Numbered from the stretch's first letter, positions 41,527 through 51,528 are shown. The stretch: DNA of 64,000 nucleotides from Glaciecola petra (GCF_031846345.1 NZ_JAVRHX010000008.1:1-64000); one strand, 5' to 3'. Numbers and translations are program-made. Notes: generated by a model not told the origin, from the letters alone.

Positions 41527-42759
41527 TTAGCCACCAAAATCGTCAAGCATGATGTTTTCATCCTCTACACCCAAATCTTTGAGCATATTGATAACTGCAG
41601 CATTCATCATTGGAGGACCACACATGTAAAACTCACAGTCTTCTGGCGCTGGATGGTCTTTCAAATAGTTTTCCAACAACACATTGTGAATAAAGCCAGT
41701 ATCACCTTCCCAATTATCTTCAGGTTGAGGATCAGAAAGAGCAACATGCCAATTGAAGTTTTCATTTTCTTTTTGCAACATATCAAAATCTTCAACGTAG
41801 AACATCTCTCTTAAAGAGCGGGCTCCATACCAAAAGGTAATTTTACGCTCGGTTTTGATACGACGCAATTGATCAAAGATATGCGAACGCATTGGCGCCA
41901 TGCCAGCACCACCGCCAACGAAAACCATTTCTGCATTTGTATCTTTTGCAAAAAACTCACCAAATGGACCCGAAATTGTCACCTTATCACCCGCCTTCAA
42001 CGACCAAATAAATGAAGACATTTTTCCAGCCGGCAGGCTCAGATTATTGGGCGGAGGCGTTGCAATACGAACATTCAACAAAATTATGCCTTCTTCTTCA
42101 GGATAATTTGCCATTGAATACGCACGAATTGTCTCTTCGTCTACTTTTGATTCAACATCAAAGAATCCGAAGTGTTCCCAGTCCTTACGATACTCATCTG
42201 GAATATCAAACTCACTATATTTAACATGGTGAGCAGGTGCTTCAATTTGAATATAACCGCCAGCACGGAATGGCACGCTTTCGCCATCCGGAATGCCGAG
42301 TTTAAGTTCTTTAATAAAAGTGGCTTCGTTATTATTAGAAAGTACTTCACAATCCCACTTCTTGATACCAAACACTTCTTCTGGTAACTCTATATTCATG
42401 TCTTGTTTAATCGCAACCTGACACGACAAGCGACACCCTTCTTTGGCTTCACGTTTAGTGATGTGGTCTAACTCAGTCGGCAGAATTTCACCACCACCGT
42501 CTTTAATATCAACGCGACATTGACCACATGAGCCACCGCCACCGCAAGCAGACGACACAAAAATACCAGAATCGGCTAACGCACCTAAAAGCTTTCCACC
42601 CGGCTGTGTAGTAATGGTATTTTCTGGATCACCATTGATGATGATTTTAACATCACCACTTGGCACAAGCTTTGATTTGGCGAACATGATTACAAAAACC
42701 AAAATCAATACAATGGCGATGAACATCCCAACGCCTAAATAAATTTCTACTGGATTCAT
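41527..42759 (-). CDS. nqrF: Na+-NQR subunit F (NADH-oxidising subunit)
   Basis: NqrF takes electrons from NADH. It has one N-terminal membrane helix, a [2Fe-2S] ferredoxin domain with Cys72, Cys78, Cys81 and Cys113, an FAD domain (RAYSMANYP, GPFGEFF) and an NADH domain (VGGGAGMAPMRSH, YMCGPPMMNAAV). The length of 410 residues is standard. The ribosome-binding site GAGGAG supports the ATG. It is the last of six nqr genes before the terminator. Confidence 0.97.
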   Translation of the reverse strand: MNPVEIYLGVGMFIAIVLILVFVIMFAKSKLVPSGDVKIIINGDPENTITTQPGGKLLGALADSGIFVSSACGGGGSCGQCRVDIKDGGGEILPTELDHITKREAKEGCRLSCQVAIKQDMNIELPEEVFGIKKWDCEVLSNNNEATFIKELKLGIPDGESVPFRAGGYIQIEAPAHHVKYSEFDIPDEYRKDWEHFGFFDVESKVDEETIRAYSMANYPEEEGIILLNVRIATPPPNNLSLPAGKMSSFIWSLKAGDKVTISGPFGEFFAKDTNAEMVFVGGGAGMAPMRSHIFDQLRRIKTERKITFWYGARSLREMFYVEDFDMLQKENENFNWHVALSDPQPEDNWEGDTGFIHNVLLENYLKDHPAPEDCEFYMCGPPMMNAAVINMLKDLGVEDENIMLDDFGG

Positions 42760-42777
42760 TATTTTCTCCTCGCCGCT

Positions 42778-43386
42778 TTACAGCGATACACCTGTGAAGG
42801 ATTGGAAACCAAGAGCCATTAGTCCAGCAATCATAAATACTGAACCTAATCCTCGTATACCGTCGGGCATATCCGCGTACTTTAACTTCTCTCTCACTGC
42901 AGCCAATAATACTATAGCAATAGCCCAACCCATACCTGAGCCTATGCCATAGACAATACTTTCTGTAAAGTTGTATTCACGTTGAACAGCAAATGCAACC
43001 CCACCGAAAATAGCGCAGTTAACAGTGATTAAGGGTAAGAAAATACCCAAGGCGTTATACAACGCTGGAAAAAATTTATCCAAGGTCATTTCCAATATTT
43101 GTACAAGCGCAGCAATGACACCAATAAAGGTTAAAAAGCTAAGGAAGCTTAAATCAGCATCTGGAAATCCTGCCCAGTCCAACGCACCAGGCGCTAATAT
43201 ACTGGTATAAATAACTTGGTTAACTGGGACCGAAATACCCAATACAACAATTACCGCAACCCCCAAACCCATTGACGTTTTTACTTTCTTAGATACTGCC
43301 AAAAACGTACACATTCCCAAAAATAAGGTGAGTGCCATGTTTTCAACAAATACCGCTCTAATAAGCAATGATACATATTGTTCCAT
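42778..43386 (-). CDS. nqrE: Na+-NQR subunit E
   Basis: NqrE is a membrane subunit with six helices, inverted relative to its homologue NqrD; together they bind an iron centre near the membrane middle. The blocks VENMALTLFLGMCTFLAVS, a long VAVIVVLGISVPVNQ, and NCAIFGGVAFAVQREY carry the expected half-channel features and cysteines (Cys26 and Cys120). It has 202 residues, as in the family. The gap to nqrD is 6 nt. Confidence 0.96.
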   Translation of the reverse strand: MEQYVSLLIRAVFVENMALTLFLGMCTFLAVSKKVKTSMGLGVAVIVVLGISVPVNQVIYTSILAPGALDWAGFPDADLSFLSFLTFIGVIAALVQILEMTLDKFFPALYNALGIFLPLITVNCAIFGGVAFAVQREYNFTESIVYGIGSGMGWAIAIVLLAAVREKLKYADMPDGIRGLGSVFMIAGLMALGFQSFTGVSL

Positions 43387-43392
43387 GATGTC

Positions 43393-44025
43393 TTATTCCT
43401 TAGGTTCGACTTGTTCAGGACGAATGGTTCGGATACCCCAAATCATTAAGCCAATTAAGATAAATGAGCTAAAAGGTAAAATAAGTAAACCATTACCTGT
43501 ATACCAACCACCGTTTTGAACAAGTGGTAAAATCTCATATCCTAAAATTGTACCAAAACCAAACAACTCTTTAACGGTTCCAATAACGATAAGAATAAAG
43601 CTATAGCCTAAACCATTTCCAATACCGTCAAGCAAGCTCATAAAAGGTGGCGACTTCATTGCGTATGCTTCTGCTCGACCCATTACAATACAATTTGTAA
43701 TGATTAAACCCACAAATACCGAAAGTTGCTTAGATATTTCGTAAGAATATGCTTTAAGGATTTGGTCTACAACAATCACCAACGAAGCAATAATGGTCAT
43801 TTGAATAATGATCCTAACGCTTGAAGGTATTTGATTCCGTATCATTGATATAAACAGGTTAGAAAATGCACATACGGCTGTTAACGCGAGTGACATTACT
43901 AATGCTGTTTCAAGTTTCGTTGTAATTGCAAGTGCTGAACAAATACCTAGCACGTGCAGAGCGATAGGGTTGCTATCGAGGATTGGCCCAAACAGGGCTT
44001 TTTTCATTTCTTTAGTATCAGCCAT
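43393..44025 (-). CDS. nqrD: Na+-NQR subunit D
   Basis: NqrD is a six-helix membrane subunit paired with NqrE. It has the paralogous half-channel motifs PIALHVLGICSALAITTKLETALVM and VGLIITNCIVMGRAEA, each containing the conserved cysteine of the iron site. The start ATG has AGGAT upstream. The length of 210 residues is normal. Gaps of 6-9 nt to both neighbours indicate one operon. Confidence 0.96.
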   Translation of the reverse strand: MADTKEMKKALFGPILDSNPIALHVLGICSALAITTKLETALVMSLALTAVCAFSNLFISMIRNQIPSSVRIIIQMTIIASLVIVVDQILKAYSYEISKQLSVFVGLIITNCIVMGRAEAYAMKSPPFMSLLDGIGNGLGYSFILIVIGTVKELFGFGTILGYEILPLVQNGGWYTGNGLLILPFSSFILIGLMIWGIRTIRPEQVEPKE

Positions 44026-44034
44026 GTTCGTATC

Positions 44035-44799
44035 CTATGATTTCCAAGATTGATTTTTCAAATAGGCGCCGTAACCATTTTCACCAGCCCAATAAACAAG
44101 TGTATTTTCAACACCGTTGCTAGTTAAGGTTGCTCCCGATAATGCATCAACTGCATATTGATTATCGTTACCCACATTTTTTGCTACTGAAATAGCCACT
44201 TCACCATCTTTAAAGAGCTGTTTCCCGTCCCACTTTTCTTGCCAAGCAGGGTTGAGAATTTCAGCACCTAATCCAGGCGTTTCTTTATGTTGATAGTAAA
44301 TCAATTCACGGATAGTTTGGCCGTCGTTATCAAGGGCTAAGAATCCGTACATCAAATCCCACAAACCGCTACCGTGAACAGGCAGTATGATGCGTGAAAC
44401 TTCGCCTGAGCTATCTTTAATATGGTAAACAGCTGCGACACTTGAGCGTTGTTTAAAGCCAACATTTGAGCCCTCTACTGCAACACCAAACTCCTTAGAC
44501 TTGGCCGCTTTATACATATCGAAGTCATCTGAAGGCTTCTCAACATATTGACCAGTGGCAAGTTCAATGAATTTTTCTTCAACGCGAGCGTCATATATTT
44601 CTGTAATCTCACCTTTTGTGCTTGCTTCGCCTAACAGTCCAGCAGCACTTAGAATATTACTCTTTTTATCCAATGCGGCGTTGGTGTTCTGTAAGCTTCG
44701 TAAACCTACGGCAGCACCCGACACCACAATTGAACACACAAGACAAACGGCAACTACTATGCCGACTGTTTTTCCTAGGGTTTCTTTTTTAGCCGACAC
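44035..44799 (-). CDS. nqrC: Na+-NQR subunit C (covalent FMN)
   Basis: NqrC has one membrane helix (about residues 11-31) and a periplasmic FMN domain. The flavinylation site is the Thr of SGAT (about Thr224) in DALSGATLTSNGV, to be modified by ApbE. I choose the GTG at 44799 because GGAG lies eight nt upstream; a TTG two codons earlier is too close. The gene overlaps the end of nqrB by 11 nt. Confidence 0.95.
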   Translation of the reverse strand: MSAKKETLGKTVGIVVAVCLVCSIVVSGAAVGLRSLQNTNAALDKKSNILSAAGLLGEASTKGEITEIYDARVEEKFIELATGQYVEKPSDDFDMYKAAKSKEFGVAVEGSNVGFKQRSSVAAVYHIKDSSGEVSRIILPVHGSGLWDLMYGFLALDNDGQTIRELIYYQHKETPGLGAEILNPAWQEKWDGKQLFKDGEVAISVAKNVGNDNQYAVDALSGATLTSNGVENTLVYWAGENGYGAYLKNQSWKS

Positions 44800-46048
44800 G
44801 AGCAAGTCTCCGTTTAATATTGCTTTGCGCTACAAAATAATCAAATAGCGGCGCCCATAGGTTAGCAAACAAAATAGCTAACATTATGCCTTCTGGGAAA
44901 GCAGGATTAAGGGCTCTAACAAATACAGTCATAAAGCCAATAAATATACCGTAAGCCCATTTTCCTTGATTGGTAAACGACGCTGAAACAGGATCGGTTG
45001 CCATAAAGAACATACCAAAAGCCATACCACCTATTACAAAGTGGAAGTACCAAGGCATATTGAGCATTTCGTTCGATGAATCACCCCCACCGATAATGTT
45101 TAGCATATATCCAAAGACAGCTGCGCCTACCGCTACACCAGCAACAATTCGCCAGCTCGCAATACGCATGTAAATAATGAACAAGCCGCCAATGAGTATC
45201 ATTAAAGTCGATACTTCACCCGCAGAGCCTGGAATATTACCCATAAAGGCTTGCCAAAATTTGTCCCAAGTGTAAACCAACTCAGTGGCAGCAGGTTGCG
45301 CGCCAGTAGCGACGTAATCAGCAGCATCCTTCACACCATTTGCAGCTTGCGTTAACCAAGTCGCACCAGAATAGCCATCTGCTGCAACCCATACTTGGTC
45401 GCCAGAAATTTGTGCAGGATAGGCAAAGTAAAGAAATGCGCGGCCAGAAAGCGCTGGATTTAAGAAGTTACGCCCGGTTCCACCAAAAATTTCTTTGGCA
45501 ATTACAATACCGAAAGTAATACCTAGTGCAACTTGCCACAAAGGAATGGTTGCCGGTAAGGTTAACGCAAACAAAACAGAAGTAACAAAAAACCCTTCAT
45601 TAATTTCGTGTTTTCTAACAGAAGCAAATAACACTTCCCAAAACCCGCCTACAATAAACGTTGTGGCATATATAGGGACAAAGAAACATGCCCCATAAAA
45701 CATCATACCCATCCAGCCTGTGTTGGCGTCGAGGGTACCGCCGAGCATAGTAAATAAACCTGCTTGCCAAATATCAGGAAGCGTACCTAAGCCCATTACT
45801 ATGGCGTCTTGCGCTTGTGCGCCTATATTGTACATGCCATAGAACATTGCTGGGAAAGTTGCCATCCACACCATAATCATGATGCGTTTTAAGTCGATAC
45901 TGTCTTTAACATGGGTATTTGCTTTATTCACTTTACCCGGTGTGTAAAAAATCGTCGCTGCAGCCTCATAAAGCGCATAGAACTTTTCGTATTTTCCACC
46001 AGCTTCAAAGTCTGGTTCGATTTTTTCGATGAAGGTTTTTAAACCCAT
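44789..46048 (-). CDS. nqrB: Na+-NQR subunit B (covalent FMN, Na+ channel)
   Basis: NqrB is the main membrane subunit with ten helices. It carries covalent FMN on Thr230 in the motif SGAT (DGYSGATW), binds riboflavin and contributes the Na+ path. The N-terminus IEKIEPDFEAGGKYEKFYALYEAAATI is typical, as is the block GGTGRNFLNPALSGRAFLYFAYP. The ribosome-binding site GGAGGG precedes the ATG. It follows nqrA by 3 nt. Confidence 0.97.
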   Translation of the reverse strand: MGLKTFIEKIEPDFEAGGKYEKFYALYEAAATIFYTPGKVNKANTHVKDSIDLKRIMIMVWMATFPAMFYGMYNIGAQAQDAIVMGLGTLPDIWQAGLFTMLGGTLDANTGWMGMMFYGACFFVPIYATTFIVGGFWEVLFASVRKHEINEGFFVTSVLFALTLPATIPLWQVALGITFGIVIAKEIFGGTGRNFLNPALSGRAFLYFAYPAQISGDQVWVAADGYSGATWLTQAANGVKDAADYVATGAQPAATELVYTWDKFWQAFMGNIPGSAGEVSTLMILIGGLFIIYMRIASWRIVAGVAVGAAVFGYMLNIIGGGDSSNEMLNMPWYFHFVIGGMAFGMFFMATDPVSASFTNQGKWAYGIFIGFMTVFVRALNPAFPEGIMLAILFANLWAPLFDYFVAQSNIKRRLARVG

Positions 46049-46051
46049 GAT

Positions 46052-47392
46052 TTAACCCTCCGACTCTATTGTTGTTAATGCTTCTCGTAATACCGGGCCG
46101 TAGTCGTATTTGCCCGGACACACATAGGTACATAATGCTAAATCTTCTTCGTCAAGCTCTAAAGCACCCAGCGTTTGAGCTCCATCTGTGTCACCCGACA
46201 ACAAGTCTCTCAGTAACAAGGTAGGGATAACATCTAAGGGCATAATTCGCTCATAGTTACCAATCGGCACCATTGAACGGTCTGAGCCGTTGGTAGTTGA
46301 CGTCATATTAAATAATCTCTTAGGATTCAGGTGGCCTAAATATGCTCTTGTGACCGAATGTTTGTCACCGCCCGGTGTAATCCAACCCAAGAACTTTTTC
46401 TCTGTATCTTCAGCGATTAACGAAACTTGTAAGTGGAAACGTCCTAAGTAAGAGTGAGGACCAGAGGCCTTGGTGCCGTTCAAAACAGACCCTGAAATAA
46501 CACGTACTGGAATATCAGCAAACTGCCCACTGACCAGTTCGTTAGTATTAGCACCTAGTTGTGTTTTTACAATTATTGGCTTTTGCGCTACCGGACCACC
46601 AATAGAAATGACTCGACTCACGTCTAAATCGCCGCTAGTGATAGTCGCGCCAATTGCAATTAAATCTTGGTAATTGACGTGCCATACTGATTTTTGTGGA
46701 CCAACAGGATCAAGATGGTGAATATGCGTGCCAACTAGACCAGAAGGATGCGGACCAGCAAATTCATGAGCCTCAACTCGTTCACCAGACGCTTCAACTG
46801 ATGCTCCGCTTGCTTTACAAACAAACACTTTACCCTCGGTTAGCTTAGCTAATACCTTAAGACCCGCTGCAAAATCTGTTTGTCGTTGTGCTATGACTAT
46901 TTGTGGATCTACCGCCAAAGGGTTTGTGTCTATGGCTGTCACAAAAATAGAATTTGGGGTGCTGTCGATAGCAGGAGCTTTGCTAAATGGCCTTGTACGA
47001 ATCGCCGTCCACAAACCAGATTCAACAAGAGTATCGACTATGGCTTGCCTGTCGGCATTATCAATATCTGCTGCATCAATTTTATCGAAAACAACGGCAT
47101 CATCACCTTTAATACCAATAACAACCGATTGAAGCACTCGCTTTGCTCCTCGGTTAATTTCCAGTACTTCGCCCGCTGCTGGCGCCACAAACTTTACGCC
47201 AGGATTTTTCTTGTCTTCAAAAAGTAATTGACCTTTTTTAACTAGGTCTCCCACCTGAACATGCATCGTTGGACGCATCCCCACATATTCTTCACCAAGC
47301 ACAGCAACTTTAGAAGCAGACAAGGCATCGCCTATGGTCTGTTCTGGAGCACCGTTAATGGGAAGATCTAAGCCTTTTTTGATTTTAATCAT
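46052..47392 (-). CDS. nqrA: Na+-NQR subunit A
   Basis: NqrA is a cytoplasmic subunit without bound cofactor that sits under NqrB and is linked to quinone binding. The N-terminus MIKIKKGLDLPINGAPEQ is the family start, so I place the ATG at 47392 rather than a TTG two codons earlier. The barrel-sandwich block MRPTMHVQVGDLVKKGQLLFEDK and FVAPAAGEV is visible. It is the first gene of nqrABCDEF; the upstream 323 bp must hold the promoter, but I cannot name a convincing one. Downstream of fabV on the same strand. Confidence 0.97.
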   Translation of the reverse strand: MIKIKKGLDLPINGAPEQTIGDALSASKVAVLGEEYVGMRPTMHVQVGDLVKKGQLLFEDKKNPGVKFVAPAAGEVLEINRGAKRVLQSVVIGIKGDDAVVFDKIDAADIDNADRQAIVDTLVESGLWTAIRTRPFSKAPAIDSTPNSIFVTAIDTNPLAVDPQIVIAQRQTDFAAGLKVLAKLTEGKVFVCKASGASVEASGERVEAHEFAGPHPSGLVGTHIHHLDPVGPQKSVWHVNYQDLIAIGATITSGDLDVSRVISIGGPVAQKPIIVKTQLGANTNELVSGQFADIPVRVISGSVLNGTKASGPHSYLGRFHLQVSLIAEDTEKKFLGWITPGGDKHSVTRAYLGHLNPKRLFNMTSTTNGSDRSMVPIGNYERIMPLDVIPTLLLRDLLSGDTDGAQTLGALELDEEDLALCTYVCPGKYDYGPVLREALTTIESEG

Positions 47393-47654
47393 ATTCAATT
47401 AGCTACTCTCAAATAGTTACCAATTTAACCCTGCAAAAACTATGCAATTCTAAGTTGGTGCCTATCTAGTTAGGTATAAAAAACAACACGTATGTATATT
47501 GCCCCTCCACATTCCATAATGGGGGGATGTAAATCTTTATTTTTTTTATTGTCTTTCTACTGCTTCAAAATCAGGACTTCTATCCTAGATTTTGTGGCGC
47601 GATTTTAGCATTAAGTCACTACAAAAGGCTATTGGAATTATACTAAAAGAGTAT

Positions 47655-47680
47655 TTCTCTTCACAATATTGTGAAGAGAA
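47655..47680. terminator. 26-bp perfect palindrome downstream of fabV (terminator or operator)
   Basis: The half-site TTCTCTTCACAAT is repeated in perfect inverted order with no gap, 35 nt after the fabV stop on the minus strand. As RNA it would make a long hairpin, but its T-tract is weak, so it may instead be a binding site upstream of nqrA. The remainder of the 323-bp gap (47393-47715) shows only a C/G-rich inverted repeat near 47502-47527 and no gene. Confidence 0.5.
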
Positions 47681-47715
47681 TATGCCACTCTTTGTAAACA
47701 CGTCCAAAATTAGTG

Positions 47716-48909
47716 CTAAACCCACTCCACCAATGGTTCTACATCGGCTTCATAGTCTACGCCTTGAATTTCAAAGCCAAATAAATTTAAAAACTCTGTA
47801 TTATATCCTTTATAGTCACTCAAAGAATGAAAGTTTTCTTGTGTTACCTGGTCCCAAAGGGCTTTTATTTTAGCTTGTGTTGCGTCGTTAGTTTCTTTTC
47901 CATCCATACGGAATCGAGCCATGTCGTCTTGTGTTGGCGTGTCACCGTATAAACATTCACTAAACAAACCCGCTATTTGCTCAATGCATCCTTCATGTGT
48001 ACCTTCTTCTTTCATTACTTTGTAGATTAACGATATATATAAAGGCATAACCGGAATGGCGCTGCTGGCTTGTGTAACAAGCGCTTTCAAGGATGACACA
48101 TTTGCTTTTACAGATTTTGTCTTTGCATATTCGATAATTGCGGCAGCAGCTCTATCAAGATCTTCTTTTGCTTTGCCAATGGTCGCTTGGCCGTATATAG
48201 GCCAGGTAAGCTCTTTCCCAATATACGTATAAGCTGTTGTTTGGCAATTTTCACTTAATACGCCTGCATCGCTAAGTTGTGTTAGCCAACGTTCCCAATC
48301 TTCTCCGCCCATTACCTTAACCGTATGGGCTATTTCTTCTTCATTTGCTGGTTCAAGAGATATTTCGTGGACTTTGTCTTTGTCGGTATCGTAGGTCTTT
48401 GTAGTATAAGCTTGCCCAACAGGTTTTAAGGTCGATTTAAACACTTCACCAGAATCCGGGTCGGTGCGTCTAGGTGAAGCCAAACTGTATATCACCAAAT
48501 CAACAGAACCCATGTCTGCTTTTATTTGATCGATGACTTGTGTTTTTATTTCATCAGAAAATGCATCACCATTAATGGTATATGCATACATATCTGCTTG
48601 TTTAGCCTGTTCATGAAACGCGGCAGTATTATACCACCCTGCAGTGCCAGTTTTACGTTCACTAGGTGTTTTTTCAAAGCATACTCCCAGTGTGTTAGCG
48701 CCATAACCAAAAGCAGCCGTAATACGCGACGCTAAGCCGTACCCTGTTGAAGAACCGATCACTAACACATTTTTGGGGCCTTTAGCGCCAGTAACGCCAA
48801 CGCCATCATGTTTTTTTACATAGTCAATTTGATTTTTCACGCTTTGAGCACAGCCAACTGGATGCGCATTTGTACAAATAAACCCCCGAACTTTTGGTTT
48901 AATAACCAT
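47716..48909 (-). CDS. fabV: trans-2-enoyl-ACP/CoA reductase FabV (NADH)
   Basis: FabV performs the last step of each fatty acid elongation cycle and is an alternative to FabI. Members of this family from Vibrio and Pseudomonas resist triclosan. The N-terminus MVIKPKVRGFICTNAHPVGC is diagnostic. The NADH fold has VLVIGSSTGYGLASRI (about residues 48-63). The catalytic pair is Tyr239 and Lys248 (Y-x8-K) in WPIYGQATIGKAK. The length of 397 residues is standard. AGGAG lies before the ATG. A short palindrome (GTGCA-TCG-TGCAC, 48937-48949) lies just upstream and may be an operator. Confidence 0.96.
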   Translation of the reverse strand: MVIKPKVRGFICTNAHPVGCAQSVKNQIDYVKKHDGVGVTGAKGPKNVLVIGSSTGYGLASRITAAFGYGANTLGVCFEKTPSERKTGTAGWYNTAAFHEQAKQADMYAYTINGDAFSDEIKTQVIDQIKADMGSVDLVIYSLASPRRTDPDSGEVFKSTLKPVGQAYTTKTYDTDKDKVHEISLEPANEEEIAHTVKVMGGEDWERWLTQLSDAGVLSENCQTTAYTYIGKELTWPIYGQATIGKAKEDLDRAAAAIIEYAKTKSVKANVSSLKALVTQASSAIPVMPLYISLIYKVMKEEGTHEGCIEQIAGLFSECLYGDTPTQDDMARFRMDGKETNDATQAKIKALWDQVTQENFHSLSDYKGYNTEFLNLFGFEIQGVDYEADVEPLVEWV

Positions 48910-49028
48910 GTAAACTCCTAACTAGTTAAAACTATAGTGCATCGTGCACCAAATGTGTCTATATGCACTGTATTGTAACCAAGCCGCTGCTCTAAACATA
49001 TCTGTCCAGCTATTAAAGCGCCTATATC

Positions 49029-50123
49029 TTACCTATTTTCGTAGTAAGCTTTTTCAGAAAGTGCGTGATAACTTTTTACGTCCTCATAAAAAGCGGCATA
49101 CGAGGCATAAATTTTTGCGAACACAGGGTCGTCAGCGATTTCTCTGTCGATAATAGTTTTAGTTGCCTTTTTAAGCGCTATTAAAACGTCTTGTGGTAAC
49201 GGTTTTACCTGTACACCATGTTCTTCAATCAGTTGTTTCATGGCGTTGTGATTTCGAGCAGTGTATTCGTCGAGCATGTCCTGATTAACCGCCCTTGTCG
49301 CGACTTCGATTATTTTTTGCAAATCATCGGGTAATGCTTCGTATGCGTCTTTGTTTACCGTAAACTCAAGCATCGTACCAGGCTCATGCCAGCCACTATG
49401 ATAATAATAGTTTGCCGCTTTATGCAGACCAAACGTTAAGTCATTATATGGTCCGACCCATTCTGTTGCGTCTATTGCCCCACTTTGCAAAGAAGTAAAA
49501 ATTTCACCACCTGTTAGCGTGATAGGCAAGCCGCCCACTTCTTTGAGCACTTCGCCACCAAGCCCCGGGATACGCATTTTCAAACCTTGAAGGTCATCGA
49601 CTGAGTTAATTTCTTTTTTAAACCACCCAGCCATTTGCACACCCGAGCTTCCACCAGTGAATGGAATAACGCCAAAAGGCGCGTACAATTCACGCCATAA
49701 CTCAATGCCGCCACCATGATGTAGCCAAGCATTCATTTCGAGCGCATTCATACCAAATGGAATAGCCGAAAAAATAGGCGCAGCGGGTATCTTACCCTTC
49801 CAATAATAAGCCCCTGCATGGCCCATCTGGGCACTACCGCTCGAAACAGCATTAAACACCTCGAAACCAGGCACTAGCTCTCCCGCACCATAAACAGTGA
49901 TCTCTAGGCGCCCTCCTGACATTTCATTCACGTATTTTGCAAAGGTCTCAGGCCCTCGGCCTAAACCAGGAAAGTTTTTAGGCCAAGAGGTTACCAGTTT
50001 CCATTTAATTTTTTCAGTTGATTGCAGAGAAGTATTAGGTTCATCAGAAGTCCCCCCGCTACATGCTAATAGACTCAAAGATAAAAGTGCGACCGTTGCT
50101 ATTTTTTTGATCGTTAACATCAT
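49029..50123 (-). CDS. TRAP transporter substrate-binding lipoprotein (DctP/TakP-like)
   Basis: This periplasmic receptor catches an organic acid for the TRAP permease encoded upstream. It has a lipoprotein signal (LSLLAC, Cys21). The mature sequence (WKLVTSWPKNFPGLGRGPET, WFKKEINSVDDLQGLKMRIPGLGGEV, ATEWVGPYNDLTFGLHKAA) matches the subgroup that binds 2-oxo acids or lactate, including the conserved Arg of LKMRIPG that holds the carboxylate. The length of 364 residues is normal. It is the last gene of the order dctQ-dctM-dctP. Confidence 0.9.
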   Translation of the reverse strand: MMLTIKKIATVALLSLSLLACSGGTSDEPNTSLQSTEKIKWKLVTSWPKNFPGLGRGPETFAKYVNEMSGGRLEITVYGAGELVPGFEVFNAVSSGSAQMGHAGAYYWKGKIPAAPIFSAIPFGMNALEMNAWLHHGGGIELWRELYAPFGVIPFTGGSSGVQMAGWFKKEINSVDDLQGLKMRIPGLGGEVLKEVGGLPITLTGGEIFTSLQSGAIDATEWVGPYNDLTFGLHKAANYYYHSGWHEPGTMLEFTVNKDAYEALPDDLQKIIEVATRAVNQDMLDEYTARNHNAMKQLIEEHGVQVKPLPQDVLIALKKATKTIIDREIADDPVFAKIYASYAAFYEDVKSYHALSEKAYYENR

Positions 50124-50159
50124 ATGATTCCTTGCGTAAAAATAATATAAATAGACATT

Positions 50160-51527
50160 TTAAGGATAAACTATATCAACTAACCAAGTGACCGTTTCTG
50201 GGTAAATTGACATTATCACTAATAATAATATCTGTATCCCAATAAAGGGAATAACACCTTTGTATATTTGTTCTGTTTTTACCGATTTCGGTGCCACTCC
50301 TCGTAAATAAAACAAGGCAAAGCCAAATGGAGGTGTCAAGAATGAGGTTTGTAAGTTAACCGCAATCATAATACCTAACCACACGGGATCAACTCCCATA
50401 ATAATAAGAATTGGCGCGACAATAGGAACTACAACAAAAGTTATTTCAATAAAATCGAGTATAAAACCGAGCAAAAATATTAGTAACATCACCACTAACA
50501 TAGCGGTAACTACGCCGCCTGGCAGGTTGGTAAATATCTCCTTTAACAAGGTTTCGCCGCCAAACCCTCTAAATACTAACGAAAATATAGACGCGCCAAT
50601 TAGTATTAAAAATACCATAGACGTAACTTTTGTGGTTTCTTGAACAATATAAGCAGTATTTTTTTTGTTGATCTGTTTTTTTAAAGCGGCAAGTAATAGC
50701 GCGCCTAATGCACCTACTCCGGCTGCTTCAGTCGGTGTCGCGAAACCTAAAAGTATGGAGCCGAGTACTGCAAATATTAGTAAAAGAGGTGGCAGTAAAG
50801 CAATTAGTAAACGAAATAAATCAGCATGTTCATTTTCCTGCCCTTTGGTCGGTACTTGGGACGGCGAAAATCGACTCACAAAGAACAAATAAACTAAATA
50901 CATGAGTACTAATATCAGTCCAGGTATTAGTGCCCCAACAAATAAGTCACCCACTGAAATACTGTCGGGAGAGAAATTGCCTAAATCTAGCTGCGCTTTT
51001 TGATAAGCACTAGAAAGCACATCGCCTAATAATACAAGGGCAATAGAAGGCGGGATAATTTGGCCAAGGGTTCCTGTAGCGCATATTGTGCCTGTGGCAA
51101 GCTGTGGCGAATATCCACGATTGAGCATAGTAGGTAACGACAAAAGACCCATAGTAACAACAGTCGCGCCAACGATTCCGGTGCTCGCCGCCAACAGCAT
51201 CCCGACCAGCACAACTGAGACCCCTAAGCCCGTTTTAAAACGCCCCATTAGCGCTGACATTGTAACAAGCAGGTCTTCTGCTATTTTTGACTTTTCTAGT
51301 ACAACACCCATCAAAACAAACAATGGAACTGCAATTAACGTAGTATTATTTACAATCCCAAAAAGACGGCTCGGCGCACTTAACAAATCGCTCGCATCAA
51401 AGGCTCCAAATAAAATGCCTATTCCAGCAAACAACAACGACACACCCGCCATTGTTAGTGCAACCGGATAGCCTAATAGCAGGACAGCACACACCACAAC
51501 AAACAACAATATCGATAAATACTCCAT
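50160..51527 (-). CDS. TRAP transporter large permease (DctM)
   Basis: This is the main transport subunit of a Na+-driven TRAP system with about 12 membrane segments. The repeated DctM signatures are visible: NNTTLIAVPLFVLMGVVLEKS, GATVVTMGLLSLPTMLNRGYSPQLATG, ICATGTLGQIIPPSIALVLLGD and the second-half GFATPTEAAGVGALGA. The C-terminal NLQTSFLTPPFGFALFYLRG is characteristic. The ATG is 1 nt after the dctQ stop. Confidence 0.95.
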   Translation of the reverse strand: MEYLSILLFVVVCAVLLLGYPVALTMAGVSLLFAGIGILFGAFDASDLLSAPSRLFGIVNNTTLIAVPLFVLMGVVLEKSKIAEDLLVTMSALMGRFKTGLGVSVVLVGMLLAASTGIVGATVVTMGLLSLPTMLNRGYSPQLATGTICATGTLGQIIPPSIALVLLGDVLSSAYQKAQLDLGNFSPDSISVGDLFVGALIPGLILVLMYLVYLFFVSRFSPSQVPTKGQENEHADLFRLLIALLPPLLLIFAVLGSILLGFATPTEAAGVGALGALLLAALKKQINKKNTAYIVQETTKVTSMVFLILIGASIFSLVFRGFGGETLLKEIFTNLPGGVVTAMLVVMLLIFLLGFILDFIEITFVVVPIVAPILIIMGVDPVWLGIMIAVNLQTSFLTPPFGFALFYLRGVAPKSVKTEQIYKGVIPFIGIQILLLVIMSIYPETVTWLVDIVYP

Positions 51528-51528
51528 A

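Noticed and set aside
47595..47610. Sigma-54-like TGGCGC-N5-TAGCA on the plus strand
   Set aside because: Two mismatches, no activator site upstream and no plus-strand gene downstream.
47592..47873. 93-codon plus-strand frame opposite the fabV 3' end
   Set aside because: It is antisense to fabV and includes the 26-bp palindrome; no ribosome-binding site or protein signature.
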